A DNA stretch of 64,000 bases from Aestuariispira insulae (lineage in GTDB: Bacteria; Pseudomonadota; Alphaproteobacteria; UBA8366; Aestuariispiraceae), in assembly GCF_003385955.1 (NCBI RefSeq), contig NZ_QRDW01000003.1, forward strand, positions 310,001 to 374,000, given 5' to 3'. The notes under the pieces are model-generated. The model made no database searches. It had not been told where the DNA came from and saw nothing but the letters and a program-made list of their open reading frames with translations. Positions 42,230 to 51,866 of the stretch are shown piece after piece. The translations under genes were made by a program, and so were the position numbers. Positions within the stretch are counted from its first letter, which is position 1. The number at the start of each line of letters is the position of its first letter.

Positions 42230-42305
42230 TTCCGCCCGGTTGATCCTTATCAATCTTGTCCGTTCCACCCTTTCCCTTCCCCCATTCTTGCGCTAAGCAG
42301 GATTC

Positions 42306-42953
42306 ATGACTGAATTTAGCGCCGTCGATATGGCCTGCCTGCGTGGCCAGACCCTGGTATTTGCCGATCTTGCCTTCCGCCTGAAAGCGGGCGAGGCCAT
42401 GGTTCTGTCCGGGCCGAATGGCAGCGGGAAATCCAGCCTTCTGCGGGTGTTGGCAGGGCTGAACGCGCCTTTCAGCGGCGATGTTTCCTGGGATGGCGAG
42501 AATGTGTTCGAAGATCGCCAGGCCCATGCGGACCGCTTGATCTATGTCGGCCATCTCAACGCCATTAAGCCGCCCCTGACGGTGCGGGAAAACCTGGATT
42601 TTTGGGCGGGCATGCTGGGCAACCGGCCTGCGGTTGCCGATGCCATGGCGGCCTTTGATTTGACCGCGATCGCTGATGCGCCGGGCCGGGTCTTATCCTC
42701 CGGCCAGGGGCGCAGGCTGAACCTGGCCAGGCTCTGTCTGGATGATCGGCCGCTCTGGCTGCTGGATGAACCGACCGTCGGGTTGGATGTGGCCTCCTGC
42801 AGGAGATTGGAGGCATTGATCCAGGGGCATCGGGACAAGGGCGGCATGGTCATTCTTTCGACCCATGTGGGGATCGATGTGCCGGACCCAGTCACCCTGG
42901 ATATGGCGCGCTTTTCAAGGACCGTTGATCTGCTGGATGGGGGCGTGCGGTGA
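42306..42953 (+). CDS. ccmA: Heme exporter ATP-binding protein CcmA
   Basis: ATPase of the CcmABCD complex that releases holo-CcmE during cytochrome c maturation. 215 aa, normal. Walker A is 'GPNGSGKSSLLRVLAGLNAP', the signature region 'RVLSSGQGRRLNLARLCL', and Walker B 'PLWLLDEPTVGLD'. It starts the ccm operon and overlaps ccmB by four bases. Confidence 0.95.
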   Translation: MTEFSAVDMACLRGQTLVFADLAFRLKAGEAMVLSGPNGSGKSSLLRVLAGLNAPFSGDVSWDGENVFEDRQAHADRLIYVGHLNAIKPPLTVRENLDFWAGMLGNRPAVADAMAAFDLTAIADAPGRVLSSGQGRRLNLARLCLDDRPLWLLDEPTVGLDVASCRRLEALIQGHRDKGGMVILSTHVGIDVPDPVTLDMARFSRTVDLLDGGVR

Positions 42954-43618
42954 TGGCGGCGTTCTTTTCCCTGATCCGTCGGGATCTGCAACTGGCGCTG
43001 CGCCAGAGCGCGGATCTGGCCATGGTGCTGGCTTTCTTTGTGATTGCTGCCTCCCTGTTTCCCCTGGCGGTGGGACCGGACAAGGTGGTTCTGGGCCGGA
43101 TTGCCGCCGGGGTAGTTTGGGTTCTGGCTTTGCTCTCTGTGATGATGTCGCTCGATCGGCTGTTCCATAATGACTATCAGGATGGCGCGCTGGAGCTGAT
43201 CGTGCTGGGTCCGCAGCCGTTGATCCTGGTGGTATTAGGCAAAGTTCTGGCCTATTGGCTGAGCACGGGGCTGCCGTTGCTGATCCTGGCCCCGGTGATT
43301 GCCATGATGCTCAATCTGGAAGAGGCGGCTTATCTGCCCTTGATGACTGGATTGTTGTTGGGGACACCGGTCCTGGCGCTGATCGGCGCTGTGGGGGCGG
43401 CGCTGTCCCTTGGGGCCAGGCGGGCTGGGCTGTTGATGGCCCTGCTGGTCCTGCCGCTTTATATGCCGGTGCTGATTTTCGGGGTGACGGCGATTGAGGC
43501 AGCGACCACAGGTTTCAACTGGCAGCCGCATATGCTGTATCTCGGCGCGATCCTGGCCGCCGCTTTGCCGCTGGCCCCCTGGGCTGCGGCATCGGCCATC
43601 CGCCAGGCGCTGGATTAA
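42950..43618 (+). CDS. ccmB: Heme exporter membrane protein CcmB
   Basis: Membrane subunit of CcmABCD, 222 aa with about six transmembrane helices. CcmB patterns are 'LIRRDLQLALRQSADLAMVL' at the N-terminus, 'VLALLSVMMSLDRLFHNDYQ' and 'DGALELIVLGPQPL'. It overlaps ccmA and is separated from ccmC by a gap of 208 bp. Confidence 0.94.
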   Translation: MMAAFFSLIRRDLQLALRQSADLAMVLAFFVIAASLFPLAVGPDKVVLGRIAAGVVWVLALLSVMMSLDRLFHNDYQDGALELIVLGPQPLILVVLGKVLAYWLSTGLPLLILAPVIAMMLNLEEAAYLPLMTGLLLGTPVLALIGAVGAALSLGARRAGLLMALLVLPLYMPVLIFGVTAIEAATTGFNWQPHMLYLGAILAAALPLAPWAAASAIRQALD

Positions 43619-43710
43619 ATATTAGTGCGGCAAATCGTCATTGAAGCGCAATCAGGGCTTGAAAGCGGGCGTCGAAAGGAAAAGATTAGGGCCAATGATA
43701 AGGGCCATCC

Positions 43711-43741
43711 CAGATGATCAAACAATTCTTGATGATCTGGT
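43711..43741. repeat. Imperfect palindrome in the ccmB-ccmC gap
   Basis: CCAGAT-G-ATCAA, loop ACAATTC, TTGAT-G-ATCTGG gives an 11-bp stem with one mismatch. A further GATCTGG lies 11 bases downstream (43752-43758). It may be a regulator site for an internal promoter or a stem-loop. Confidence 0.4.
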
Positions 43742-43826
43742 GAGCCATAATTGATCTGGATCGTATCGACATGGAGCTCTCCGGCCTGCTATCAGTTTCC
43801 GGACAGTAACCTTAAGAAGACGGAAT

Positions 43827-44546
43827 ATGCACAGATTTGCCAATCCGACCCGCTTTATGAAGGTGGCAGATAGATTGTTTCCCTTTGTGAGTGCCGGTTT
43901 TCTGGCTCTGCTGGCCTGGGGCCTTTATGGCGCACTCCTCGCCTCGCCGGAGGATTACCAGCAGGGCAGCACGGTCCGGATCATGTATATCCATGTGCCG
44001 TCCGCCTATCTGGCCGTGATGATCTATGGTGTGCTGGCTGCCTGTTCGGCCAGTGTCCTGATCTGGAAACATCCGCTGGCCGACCTTATTGCCCGGGCCA
44101 GCGCGCCTGTCGGGCTGGTCTTCACCGTTTTGTGCCTGGCGACGGGATCGCTCTGGGGCAAGCCCATGTGGGGCACCTGGTGGGATTGGGACGCACGTAT
44201 GACTTCCGTGTTGATCCTGTTTTTTCTCTATCTTGGCTATATCGCGCTCTTGAATGCGTTTGACGACCCGGCCCGGGGATCGAAACCTGCGGCGATCCTG
44301 GCCCTGGTCGGGGTGGTGAACCTGCCGGTGATTAAATTCTCCGTTGATTGGTGGAACACCCTTCATCAGCCGGCCAGCCTGTTGCGGTTTGACGGGCCGG
44401 CCATGCCGGCATCCATGTTGCAGCCGCTTTTGGTGATGATGGCGGCCTTTACCTTTTTCTATCTGATGGTCCTGGTGATCCGGCTGCGCGCGGAATTTGC
44501 TGCGGCCCGGATCCGGACCTTGCGTATTACGGGGGCCAGCGAATGA
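43827..44546 (+). CDS. ccmC: Heme exporter protein CcmC
   Basis: This protein delivers heme to CcmE. It is 239 aa with six transmembrane helices. The tryptophan-rich WWD motif is 'PMWGTWWDWDARMTSVLILF', and 'MYIHVPSAYLAVMIYG' contains the conserved heme-ligand His before it; a second His lies in 'WWNTLHQPASLL'. It overlaps ccmD (ATGA). Confidence 0.95.
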   Translation: MHRFANPTRFMKVADRLFPFVSAGFLALLAWGLYGALLASPEDYQQGSTVRIMYIHVPSAYLAVMIYGVLAACSASVLIWKHPLADLIARASAPVGLVFTVLCLATGSLWGKPMWGTWWDWDARMTSVLILFFLYLGYIALLNAFDDPARGSKPAAILALVGVVNLPVIKFSVDWWNTLHQPASLLRFDGPAMPASMLQPLLVMMAAFTFFYLMVLVIRLRAEFAAARIRTLRITGASE

Positions 44547-44722
44547 CCGAGTTTTTCCAAATGGGTGGCTATGGCGCCTATGTCTGGAGCGCCTATGCGC
44601 TGGCGGGTGTTTTGATGGTCGTGGTTTTCGTTCTGTCCTGGGCATCCTGGCGCAGGAATGAAAAGACCCTTGCCGCGCTCAAGGCGGTGCAGGAACAATC
44701 GCGCAATCGGAGGGCTGCCTGA
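44543..44722 (+). CDS. ccmD: Heme exporter protein CcmD
   Basis: A 59-aa single-pass membrane protein beginning 'MTEFFQMGGYGAYVWSAYAL'. One transmembrane helix follows, then a charged cytoplasmic tail ending QSRNRRAA. It is required for release of holo-CcmE from CcmABC. Position between ccmC and ccmE with overlaps at both ends (ATGA, and TGATG) and the G-Y-Y-W pattern identify it. Confidence 0.93.
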   Translation: MTEFFQMGGYGAYVWSAYALAGVLMVVVFVLSWASWRRNEKTLAALKAVQEQSRNRRAA

Positions 44723-45231
44723 TGGCAAAAAGCCGGGCGCGGGCCCGTAAGCAGGTCCGGATGAATATCGTGATTGCCGGCATGGTCATGCTGGGGCTTG
44801 CGGTCGGGCTTGGCCTCTATGCTTTCCGCGGCAATGTCTCCTTTTTTGCCTCTCCCTCGGAAATTGTTGCGGGCCAGCTGGTGTCGGGTGAAACGCTGGA
44901 AAGCGGCACCAGGCTGCGACTGGGCGGCCTGGTGGAGGAAGACAGCTGGCAGCAAAGCGATGACGGCGTTGTCCATTTCTTCCGCGTAACCGACGAAGTG
45001 CAGGCAGTGAAAGTGGAATATAGCGGTATTCTGCCGGATCTGTTTCGTGAGGGCCAAGGGGTAGTCCTGACCGGCCAGATGAATGACAAAGGTGTGTTCA
45101 TGGCCAGTGAAGTCCTGGCCAAGCATGATGAAAATTATATGCCCAAGGAAGCGGTGGATGCCATGAAACGGGCCGGTACCTGGAAACATGCGGAAGAGGC
45201 GGAAGACGCCGGGGACGGGTCAGGACAATGA
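44722..45231 (+). CDS. ccmE: Cytochrome c maturation heme chaperone CcmE
   Basis: Periplasmic heme chaperone, 169 aa. A basic N-terminus and one transmembrane helix (about 12-35) precede an OB-fold. The heme-attaching motif is 'VLAKHDENYMPKEAVDAMK', with the covalent His and the conserved Tyr. 'FRVTDEVQAVKVEYSGILPD' is also conserved. It overlaps ccmF by four bases. Confidence 0.95.
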   Translation: MAKSRARARKQVRMNIVIAGMVMLGLAVGLGLYAFRGNVSFFASPSEIVAGQLVSGETLESGTRLRLGGLVEEDSWQQSDDGVVHFFRVTDEVQAVKVEYSGILPDLFREGQGVVLTGQMNDKGVFMASEVLAKHDENYMPKEAVDAMKRAGTWKHAEEAEDAGDGSGQ

Positions 45232-47204
45232 TCGCGGAAATCGGACATTTTGCGCTGATCCTGGCGCTGATGGTGGCGGTTGTACAGGGCACCGTGCCTT
45301 TTATCGCGGCGGCAAAAAACCACATGGGTGGCATGCGCCTGGCATCCTCGGCAGCGATCGCCCAGTTCCTGTGTCTGGCGGTTTCCTTCGCCGCTCTGAC
45401 CCATGCCTATGTGACATCGGATTTCTCCCTTTTGAATGTGGTGAACAACTCCCACTCCCTGAAACCATTGCTCTATAAGGTGGCGGGGGTTTGGGGCAAC
45501 CACGAAGGCTCACTGCTGCTTTGGGTTCTGACCCTGACTCTGTTTGGTCTGCTGGTGGCGGTTTTTGGGCGCGCCCTGCCGCCGGGGCTGAAATCCCGGA
45601 CCCTGGCGGTGCAGGGGCTGATTTCGGTTGGTTTCCTTATTTTTGTGTTGTTCACGTCCAACCCGTTTGAACGCATTCCCGTGCCGCCGCTGGAAGGGGG
45701 CGACCTTAACCCGCTGCTGCAGGATCCGGGTTTGGCCTTCCATCCGCCCATGCTCTATCTGGGCTATGTGGGTCTTTCCATAACCTACAGCTTTGCGGTG
45801 GCGGCCCTGATCGAGGGCAAGGTGGATGCGGCCTGGGCAAGATGGGTCCGGCCCTGGGCGCTGTTGGCCTGGGTGTTCCTGACCGGCGGCATCGCATTGG
45901 GCAGCTGGTGGGCCTATTACGAATTGGGCTGGGGCGGCTTTTGGTTCTGGGATCCGGTGGAAAATGCCAGTTTCATGCCCTGGCTGATTGCGACCGCGCT
46001 GATGCATTCCGCGATCGTGGTGGAAAAGCGCGATACGTTGAAATCCTGGACGATCCTGTTGGCGATTGTCGGTTTCTCCATGAGTTTGATCGGTACTTTC
46101 CTGGTGCGATCAGGCGTCTTGACCTCGGTCCATGCCTTTGCCAACGACCCGGAGCGCGGGGTGTTCATCCTGCTGCTGCTCATGATTTCCATCGGCGGCA
46201 GCCTGTTGATTTATGCCTGGCGTGCGCCGAACCTGCAGGGCGGCGGTTATTTCAAACTGGTCAGCCGGGAAGGCGCATTGGTTTTCAATAACATGCTGCT
46301 GACAGTGATCACGGCGCTTGTGTTCCTCTTCACCCTGGCGCCCCTGATTTTCGAGTTGTTTGAAAAACAGATCACCGTCGGCCCGCCCATGTTCAATTTC
46401 TTCTTTGTGCCATTGACCACCATCCTGGTGCTGGCCTTAGGGGTGGGGCCGTTGCTGGCCTGGAAACGTGGTGACTGGGCGGATGCAAAACGGCGCTTGC
46501 GCCTGGCTCTGCTGCTGACCCTGATCCTGACGGCATTGAGCGCGATTGTGGTCTGGGGGCGGGATGCCTATGCCCTGGTCGGGGTGGCGCTGGCGATATG
46601 GCTAACCCTGGCGGTAATTGTGGAAATGGCCAAAAAAGCTGGCTGGCCGCGTCAGTCTCTCTCGGGAACGTTACGGCGCGCGATCCGCCTGCCACGGGCA
46701 TCCTGGGGCATGACGGTGGCCCATATCGGGGTGGCGGTGGTGATTGCCGGTGCGACGGGGGCTTCCCTGCTCACAGTCGATAAAACACTTTCCATGAGGC
46801 CGGGGGACCGGACCACCATTGCCGGTTTCGAGATTGAATTTACCGGCGCGGAAGAGGTTAATGGACCAAATTACATCGCACTACGCGGGCATTATACCGC
46901 TTATGCGGATGGTCAGGCGGTTTCCCGTTTTGAGCCGGAAAGACGGCGTTACATCGCCAATGGCCAGCAGACCACAGAGGCCGCCATCGAAACCCATTCC
47001 TGGTATGACTTATATGTGGTGATCGGTGATCAGACCAAGAATGGCGGCTATGTGACAAGGCTCTATCACAAACCGCTGGCACCCTGGCTCTGGCTGGGGT
47101 CCATCCTGATGATGCTGGGCGGCATTTTGTCCCTGACCGATCGTCGGCTGCGGGTCGGTGCACCCCGCAGGGCGGCTGCTCCCATCCATCAGCCAGCGGA
47201 ATAG
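45228..47204 (+). CDS. ccmF: Heme lyase subunit CcmF
   Basis: Large membrane protein of the heme-ligation complex, 658 aa with about 14-15 transmembrane helices. The WWD motif is 'WGGFWFWDPVENASFMPW', and 'VWGNHEGSLLLWVL' and 'LHSAIV'-type heme-ligand His regions are conserved. A large periplasmic domain lies near the C-terminus ('GFEIEFTGAEEVNGPNYIAL'). It works with CcmH and CcmI to attach heme to CXXCH sites. Confidence 0.95.
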   Translation: MIAEIGHFALILALMVAVVQGTVPFIAAAKNHMGGMRLASSAAIAQFLCLAVSFAALTHAYVTSDFSLLNVVNNSHSLKPLLYKVAGVWGNHEGSLLLWVLTLTLFGLLVAVFGRALPPGLKSRTLAVQGLISVGFLIFVLFTSNPFERIPVPPLEGGDLNPLLQDPGLAFHPPMLYLGYVGLSITYSFAVAALIEGKVDAAWARWVRPWALLAWVFLTGGIALGSWWAYYELGWGGFWFWDPVENASFMPWLIATALMHSAIVVEKRDTLKSWTILLAIVGFSMSLIGTFLVRSGVLTSVHAFANDPERGVFILLLLMISIGGSLLIYAWRAPNLQGGGYFKLVSREGALVFNNMLLTVITALVFLFTLAPLIFELFEKQITVGPPMFNFFFVPLTTILVLALGVGPLLAWKRGDWADAKRRLRLALLLTLILTALSAIVVWGRDAYALVGVALAIWLTLAVIVEMAKKAGWPRQSLSGTLRRAIRLPRASWGMTVAHIGVAVVIAGATGASLLTVDKTLSMRPGDRTTIAGFEIEFTGAEEVNGPNYIALRGHYTAYADGQAVSRFEPERRRYIANGQQTTEAAIETHSWYDLYVVIGDQTKNGGYVTRLYHKPLAPWLWLGSILMMLGGILSLTDRRLRVGAPRRAAAPIHQPAE

Positions 47205-47212
47205 AGAGGGCC

Positions 47213-47761
47213 ATGATGAGCAAACGTGTCTTTTTCCTGGTGCCCTTTCTTGTGTTGTTCGGGCTGGGTGTTGCCTTTTATTTCGGTCTTTTTGCTGCCG
47301 CGGAGCGTGGTCAGCGAGTGATACCCGATGCCATGGTCGGAAAACCGGTGCCGAATTTCGATCTCGCTTCTTACCGTTCGGATCAACCAGGTTTGAACAC
47401 CGCGGATCTGAAAGGGCAGCCGCAACTGGTGAATTTCTTTGCCTCCTGGTGTGTGCCCTGTCTGGCCGAACATCCCCTGATCAGCAAGCTTGCAGAAGAG
47501 GAAGGGGTGATTGTGAATGGAATTGGTTACAGCGACACGCCGGAAAATATCGAAAACTGGTTGAAACGGCACGGCAACCCCTATGCCCGGGTCGGTGTGG
47601 ATGAAACCCGTCGGATCGGAGTTGACTGGGGCGTTTCCGGCGTGCCGGAAACCTATTTGGTCGATGCGGAGGGCAAGATCGTCTTTAAATATGGCGGACC
47701 GTTGACCCGGCAGGTGATTAAGGAAGAGATTCTGCCGTTGATGAAAGGCCTTTCCCGATGA
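47213..47761 (+). CDS. ccmG: Thiol:disulfide oxidoreductase CcmG/DsbE
   Basis: A membrane-anchored periplasmic thioredoxin of 182 aa that keeps apocytochrome cysteines reduced. It has an N-terminal anchor (residues 6-26) and the active site 'VNFFASWCVPCLAEHPLISK'. The family acidic patch and cis-Pro motif 'WGVSGVPETYLVDAEGKIVF' follow. It overlaps ccmH by four bases. ATG 47216 is an alternative start one codon later. Confidence 0.95.
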   Translation: MMSKRVFFLVPFLVLFGLGVAFYFGLFAAAERGQRVIPDAMVGKPVPNFDLASYRSDQPGLNTADLKGQPQLVNFFASWCVPCLAEHPLISKLAEEEGVIVNGIGYSDTPENIENWLKRHGNPYARVGVDETRRIGVDWGVSGVPETYLVDAEGKIVFKYGGPLTRQVIKEEILPLMKGLSR

Positions 47762-48228
47762 TCCGCCATTTTCTGATTGTTGTGACGGCCTTGTTCTTTC
47801 TGGCCCAGCCGGGGGGGGCGGTTCAGCCAGATGAAATTCTAGCTGATCCGGTTCTCGAACAGCGGGCGCGGGAACTGTCCAAGAATGTGCGCTGTGTTGT
47901 CTGTCAGAACCAGACCATTGATGAATCGGAAGCCGATCAGGCGCGTGATCTGCGCCTGGTTGTACGCGAACGCCTGATGGCGGGCGACAGTGACGAGGAA
48001 GTCCTGGATTATCTGGTCTATCGCTATGGTGACTGGGTGCTGTTGAGAACCCCGGTCAAAGCTGAAACCCTGGCACTGTGGCTGTTGCCGCTGGTTCTGC
48101 TCGGGATTGCGGCAGCTTCGGTTCTTTTCTGGTATCGCGGTGTCAGCCGACGCGCAAAAAAACCGGCACAAGCCCTTTCGGCCGAAGAAAAAGCGCGTCT
48201 TGACGCTCTGCTGGGAGAGGATGATTGA
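47758..48228 (+). CDS. ccmH: Cytochrome c maturation protein CcmH
   Basis: Periplasmic apocytochrome reductase, 156 aa. A signal-anchor is followed by 'RCVVCQNQTIDESEADQARD' with the CXXC-type redox pair, then 'YGDWVLLRTPVKAETLALWL', a transmembrane helix and a cytoplasmic tail. This is the short (CcmH/CycL) type, with the TPR part encoded separately as ccmI. It overlaps ccmI by four bases. Confidence 0.95.
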   Translation: MIRHFLIVVTALFFLAQPGGAVQPDEILADPVLEQRARELSKNVRCVVCQNQTIDESEADQARDLRLVVRERLMAGDSDEEVLDYLVYRYGDWVLLRTPVKAETLALWLLPLVLLGIAAASVLFWYRGVSRRAKKPAQALSAEEKARLDALLGEDD

Positions 48229-49631
48229 TGATGACCCTATGGCTGATCCTGGTTGTCCTGACCGTCGGCATCGTAGCCCTGCTTGTCTATCCGTTTCTGG
48301 TCAAGTCGCAAGAGGTTGCGGCGAGCACGGCGGATTATGATCTCCAGGTCTATAAGAAACAGCTTCGTGAAGTGGGCCGTGACCGGGACCGGGGTGTGAT
48401 CAGCGCCGAGGATGCCGAAGCAGCGGAGGCAGAGATCGGGCGGCGCATCCTGGCTGCGGACCAACAGCGTCAACGTCAGGGCGGGGTCGGGAGCGGGCCA
48501 TCGCGCCCCTGGGCCGCGGTCATGTTGCTGGCGGTGGTTGTGCCGGGCGGGGCCTATCTCATATATGACCGTCTCGGCAGTCCGGGACTGCCGAATTTCC
48601 CCTATGCGGAACGCAGTGAGGAAATCCGGGCGGCGCAGACGCAGCAAAACCGGGTGCAGGGCATGGAACAGGCCATGGCCCAGCTGGAAGCCCGTCTGGC
48701 CTCAGATCCCGATAATCTTGACGGCTGGATGCTTTTGGGCCGCTCTCACGTGATCCTGAAACGCTATTTGGAGGCGGTGCAGGCCTATGAGCGTGCGGTG
48801 GCGCTGGATGGCGGCAACCCCAATGTGCTGGGCCCCTATGGCGAAGCCCTGGTGTTGGCGGCGCAGGGTCAGGTGACCGAAGAGGCAGAGGCCACTTTCC
48901 GGCGGGTGGTGGCGATCGCGCCTGGAGACCCGCGGGCCAATTTTTTCCTGGCCCAGGCGGATTACCAGAAAAGCCGCTATCAGGCGTCCCTGGACCGGTT
49001 GCTGCCGATTTTGGCGCAGGCCAAAGGGGATGAGACCTGGTTGCCGGGTGTATTGGCCATGGCCCGTGGTGTCGCCGGCGAACTGGATCAGGATATCAGT
49101 GCGGAGATAGCTGCCCTGGAGGGTAAAAGCGGGTTGAATACTCCGGCGATGCCCCAGCCCTCTGAACTGGAAGCAATGAGCGAGGATGAACGCCAGGAGA
49201 TGATCGAAGGCATGGTCGATCGTCTGGCGGCAAGGCTGGAAGAAAACCCGGATGATCTGGAAGGCTGGCGCCGCCTGGCCCGCGCCTACCAGGTTTTAGG
49301 TCGCAGGGAAGCGGCCTTGGCGGCCTATGACGGCATGATCAGGGCGGGGGCGGAGGAAGTGCCGGTCTTGCTGGCCAAGGCCGAGGCAATCCGTGCATTT
49401 AATAACGGGGAACCCAATGATGAAAGCGCAGCCCTCATGGCGCGTGTGCTGGAGTTGAACCCGGACCAGCTGGAAGCCACCTGGTACAGCGCGCTTGCGG
49501 CGCTGCGCAATGGCGACAAAACAGCGGCAAAAAGCCTGTTTGACCGGGTGCTGGCGGGCCTGGATCCGCAGTCGCCGGAATATGGGAAACTGGCGGCGGA
49601 AGTCGACCGCCTGATGGGAGAAGAGGGCTGA
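48225..49631 (+). CDS. ccmI: Apocytochrome chaperone CcmI
   Basis: A 468-aa protein with two N-terminal transmembrane helices (about 3-23 and 90-110). A periplasmic TPR domain follows ('NLDGWMLLGRSHVILKRYLE', 'DDLEGWRRLARAYQVLGRRE'). The short cytoplasmic loop between the helices contains a leucine-zipper-like 'YDLQVYKKQLREVGRDRDRG'. It binds the C-terminal helix of apocytochrome c and closes the operon ccmABCDEFGHI. Confidence 0.93.
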   Translation: MMMTLWLILVVLTVGIVALLVYPFLVKSQEVAASTADYDLQVYKKQLREVGRDRDRGVISAEDAEAAEAEIGRRILAADQQRQRQGGVGSGPSRPWAAVMLLAVVVPGGAYLIYDRLGSPGLPNFPYAERSEEIRAAQTQQNRVQGMEQAMAQLEARLASDPDNLDGWMLLGRSHVILKRYLEAVQAYERAVALDGGNPNVLGPYGEALVLAAQGQVTEEAEATFRRVVAIAPGDPRANFFLAQADYQKSRYQASLDRLLPILAQAKGDETWLPGVLAMARGVAGELDQDISAEIAALEGKSGLNTPAMPQPSELEAMSEDERQEMIEGMVDRLAARLEENPDDLEGWRRLARAYQVLGRREAALAAYDGMIRAGAEEVPVLLAKAEAIRAFNNGEPNDESAALMARVLELNPDQLEATWYSALAALRNGDKTAAKSLFDRVLAGLDPQSPEYGKLAAEVDRLMGEEG

Positions 49632-49796
49632 GTCCGATCGGCCCATTTTCCATTATTTGCAATTTTCGATAAAAATTTCGTTTTGTTATCCGAAATTTAC
49701 GTCCTACTAATAGTTGGCGTATTATAGTAGCCGGGTGGATTGGTTATTGCTTGGAATGCCTTGCGGCATTTGCAGGGCGGTTAGAAGGACCAAACG

Positions 49797-50567
49797 GTGC
49801 AGAAAATGCAGGCAAAAAAAACATTCCGGATCGAAAAGAACCTGAAGCAGATGCTGCGTCAGGCGGATAACATCCAGCCCGGCAGCGGGGACGCCTATGA
49901 TGACGAACGGGCGGAAGAGCGTCATCAGGAATTAATGTCTGCAATCAACAAGTTGCGGGATGAGTTGTCCAAGGGCGCTGTCCTGGAATCCACCAAACCG
50001 GCGGAAGCCGTGGATAAGGAAGTGGTGGAAGATTACAAACAGCAGGTGATCGAGGCCACCAACCTGCGCCGGGACCTGCAAGAGCTTTCCGAGGCGATTG
50101 AGAAGACCAAGCAGGAAATCGCCATGCTGGGGACGGAAAACGAGTCCGATGATAAATTGAACTCTGCCAGTATCGAGCTTTCCGCTGTTGTCCAGGATAC
50201 AGAGGCGGCGACCGACAATATCATTGCTGCAGCGGAAAAAATCGAAGGATTGGGCGATACAATCCGTAATCATACGGATGATCCGGAAGAACATGCGACC
50301 CTGGATGAACTGAGCGAACAGATCGTTCAGATCTTCGAGGCCTGCAACTTTCAGGACATTACCGGCCAGCGCATCACCAAGGTGGTGAATACAATGAAAT
50401 TCATCGATGATCGTATCAAGCGTATGATGGATATCTGGGGTGGCAGCGAATTGTTCAAAGGGTTGGTCGAGGCCGAGGAAGTGGTCGAAGATGGCGAGGT
50501 CATGCATGGCCCGGCATTGCCCGATGAACGGATCAGCCAGGCCGATATTGACGCCCTGTTCGATTAA
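49797..50567 (+). CDS. cheZ: Chemotaxis protein phosphatase CheZ
   Basis: A 256-aa protein that dephosphorylates CheY-P. The catalytic helix carries 'FEACNFQDITGQRITKVVNT', with the Asp and Gln of the DxxxQ signature. Long amphipathic helices surround it, and the C-terminal CheY-binding tail is 'ISQADIDALFD'. The start is GTG 49797 with GAAGGA about eight bases upstream; ATG 49806 is further in. It is not in a che cluster here, although two chemoreceptors are in the window. Confidence 0.9.
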   Translation: MQKMQAKKTFRIEKNLKQMLRQADNIQPGSGDAYDDERAEERHQELMSAINKLRDELSKGAVLESTKPAEAVDKEVVEDYKQQVIEATNLRRDLQELSEAIEKTKQEIAMLGTENESDDKLNSASIELSAVVQDTEAATDNIIAAAEKIEGLGDTIRNHTDDPEEHATLDELSEQIVQIFEACNFQDITGQRITKVVNTMKFIDDRIKRMMDIWGGSELFKGLVEAEEVVEDGEVMHGPALPDERISQADIDALFD

Positions 50568-50634
50568 CGGACCTGTCCATGGATTGTCGCGGCATCTCCT
50601 TGTTTTTGCCATATTTCATGGTTAACAAATCCTC

Positions 50635-51786
50635 ATGAACGTATCGCGCCAAGCCCGCATTGCTATGGCCTGCCTGGGTGCTGCCTTGGTGGGCTACCTG
50701 TGTTGGTGGGGTTTTGCCGCCTGGCAGATGCGCACAATCGTTCTCAGCCAGTTTGATGACTGGCGTGCCAATGGTTTGCATGTGGGGGGAGACAATCCGG
50801 ATTTCGGCGGATTTCCTTTCGCCATCAGGCTGGATTTTGCCAATCTGGAAATCACTCATCCCCAGCATCAATGGCAGTGGATTGCGCGGGATTTGGAACT
50901 GGAGGCCAGACCGTGGAATCTGCGCAGCCTGAACCTTCATTTAGGGGGGACACAACGCACGACGGTGCCGGTCAATGGCCGTTTACTGATCCTGGAATGG
51001 CGGGCTGACCGGGCGGATTTCCTGGCGAGTATCGGGGACGGCGGTCGTTTGGAGCGGATTGATGTGGCCATGGACCACCTGACCGCGACCACTCCGCGAA
51101 AGCCGTTTTTCTTCCGAATGGCGGCCCTGGCCTTGGCCCTGGATTTCAACCCGGTGCCGGAACCGGGGAGCGATCCGGCTTTTGCGGAACTGATGTTGTC
51201 GGTCAGGGCGCTGGATCTACCGGATATCCTGTCCAAGCCAATGGGTAGTCGGATCGAGCGGTTTTCCACCCGGATGCTGATCCGGGAGATTGTGCCGTCT
51301 CTGGAATTGCAGGCCGGTCTGACCGGCTGGCGCAATGCGGGCGGTGCATTGGAAATTCCGCAATTGTCCATTGCCTGGGCGGGGCTGGAAGGGGACATGG
51401 CCGGTCGATTGACCCTGGATGATTATTTCCGGCCGGAGGGGGCATTCGAAGCCTCGGTCGCCGGGTTGCCCCAGGCCCTGTTGAACCTGGGGGACGCGGG
51501 GCTTATCCCGAAAAAAACCGCCGGTCTTGCCGCGGCGGGTGCCCAGTTTTTTGCTGTTGATCGCAATGCCGCAGGTCAACCCTCGGTCACTTTGCCGGTG
51601 TCCCTGCGCAATGGTGGACTGTTTCTGGGGCCCTTGAAAATGGCGGGAATTCCGTCCCTGCTGGGGCTTGAACCGGAATCGGAGCCAGCAAGAGAACCGG
51701 ATCTTCCGGACGGTCTGCCCAGTGCCGATCATTTGGCGGAACCGCCGGTTTTTAGGATTCCGGAAGCCAGGCGCGAAAGTAAATAA
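50635..51786 (+). CDS. DUF2125 domain protein
   Basis: A 383-aa exported or membrane-anchored protein. A transmembrane/signal helix covers about residues 8-26, and the rest is the alphaproteobacterial DUF2125 domain ('DFGGFPFAIRLDFANLEITH', 'ARDLELEARPWNLRSLNLHL', 'RADFLASIGDGGRLERIDVA'). It is a beta-rich envelope protein of unknown role, distantly like AsmA-type repeats. The C-terminus is Pro/Glu-rich. Confidence 0.87.
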   Translation: MNVSRQARIAMACLGAALVGYLCWWGFAAWQMRTIVLSQFDDWRANGLHVGGDNPDFGGFPFAIRLDFANLEITHPQHQWQWIARDLELEARPWNLRSLNLHLGGTQRTTVPVNGRLLILEWRADRADFLASIGDGGRLERIDVAMDHLTATTPRKPFFFRMAALALALDFNPVPEPGSDPAFAELMLSVRALDLPDILSKPMGSRIERFSTRMLIREIVPSLELQAGLTGWRNAGGALEIPQLSIAWAGLEGDMAGRLTLDDYFRPEGAFEASVAGLPQALLNLGDAGLIPKKTAGLAAAGAQFFAVDRNAAGQPSVTLPVSLRNGGLFLGPLKMAGIPSLLGLEPESEPAREPDLPDGLPSADHLAEPPVFRIPEARRESK

Positions 51787-51866
51787 TCACAGGTGTTGGA
51801 AATTTTCCCTCTTTTGCTGCAGTTGATAGTTTTCTTCATTGATTCTTGGGGCTAAAACGCTATCTC

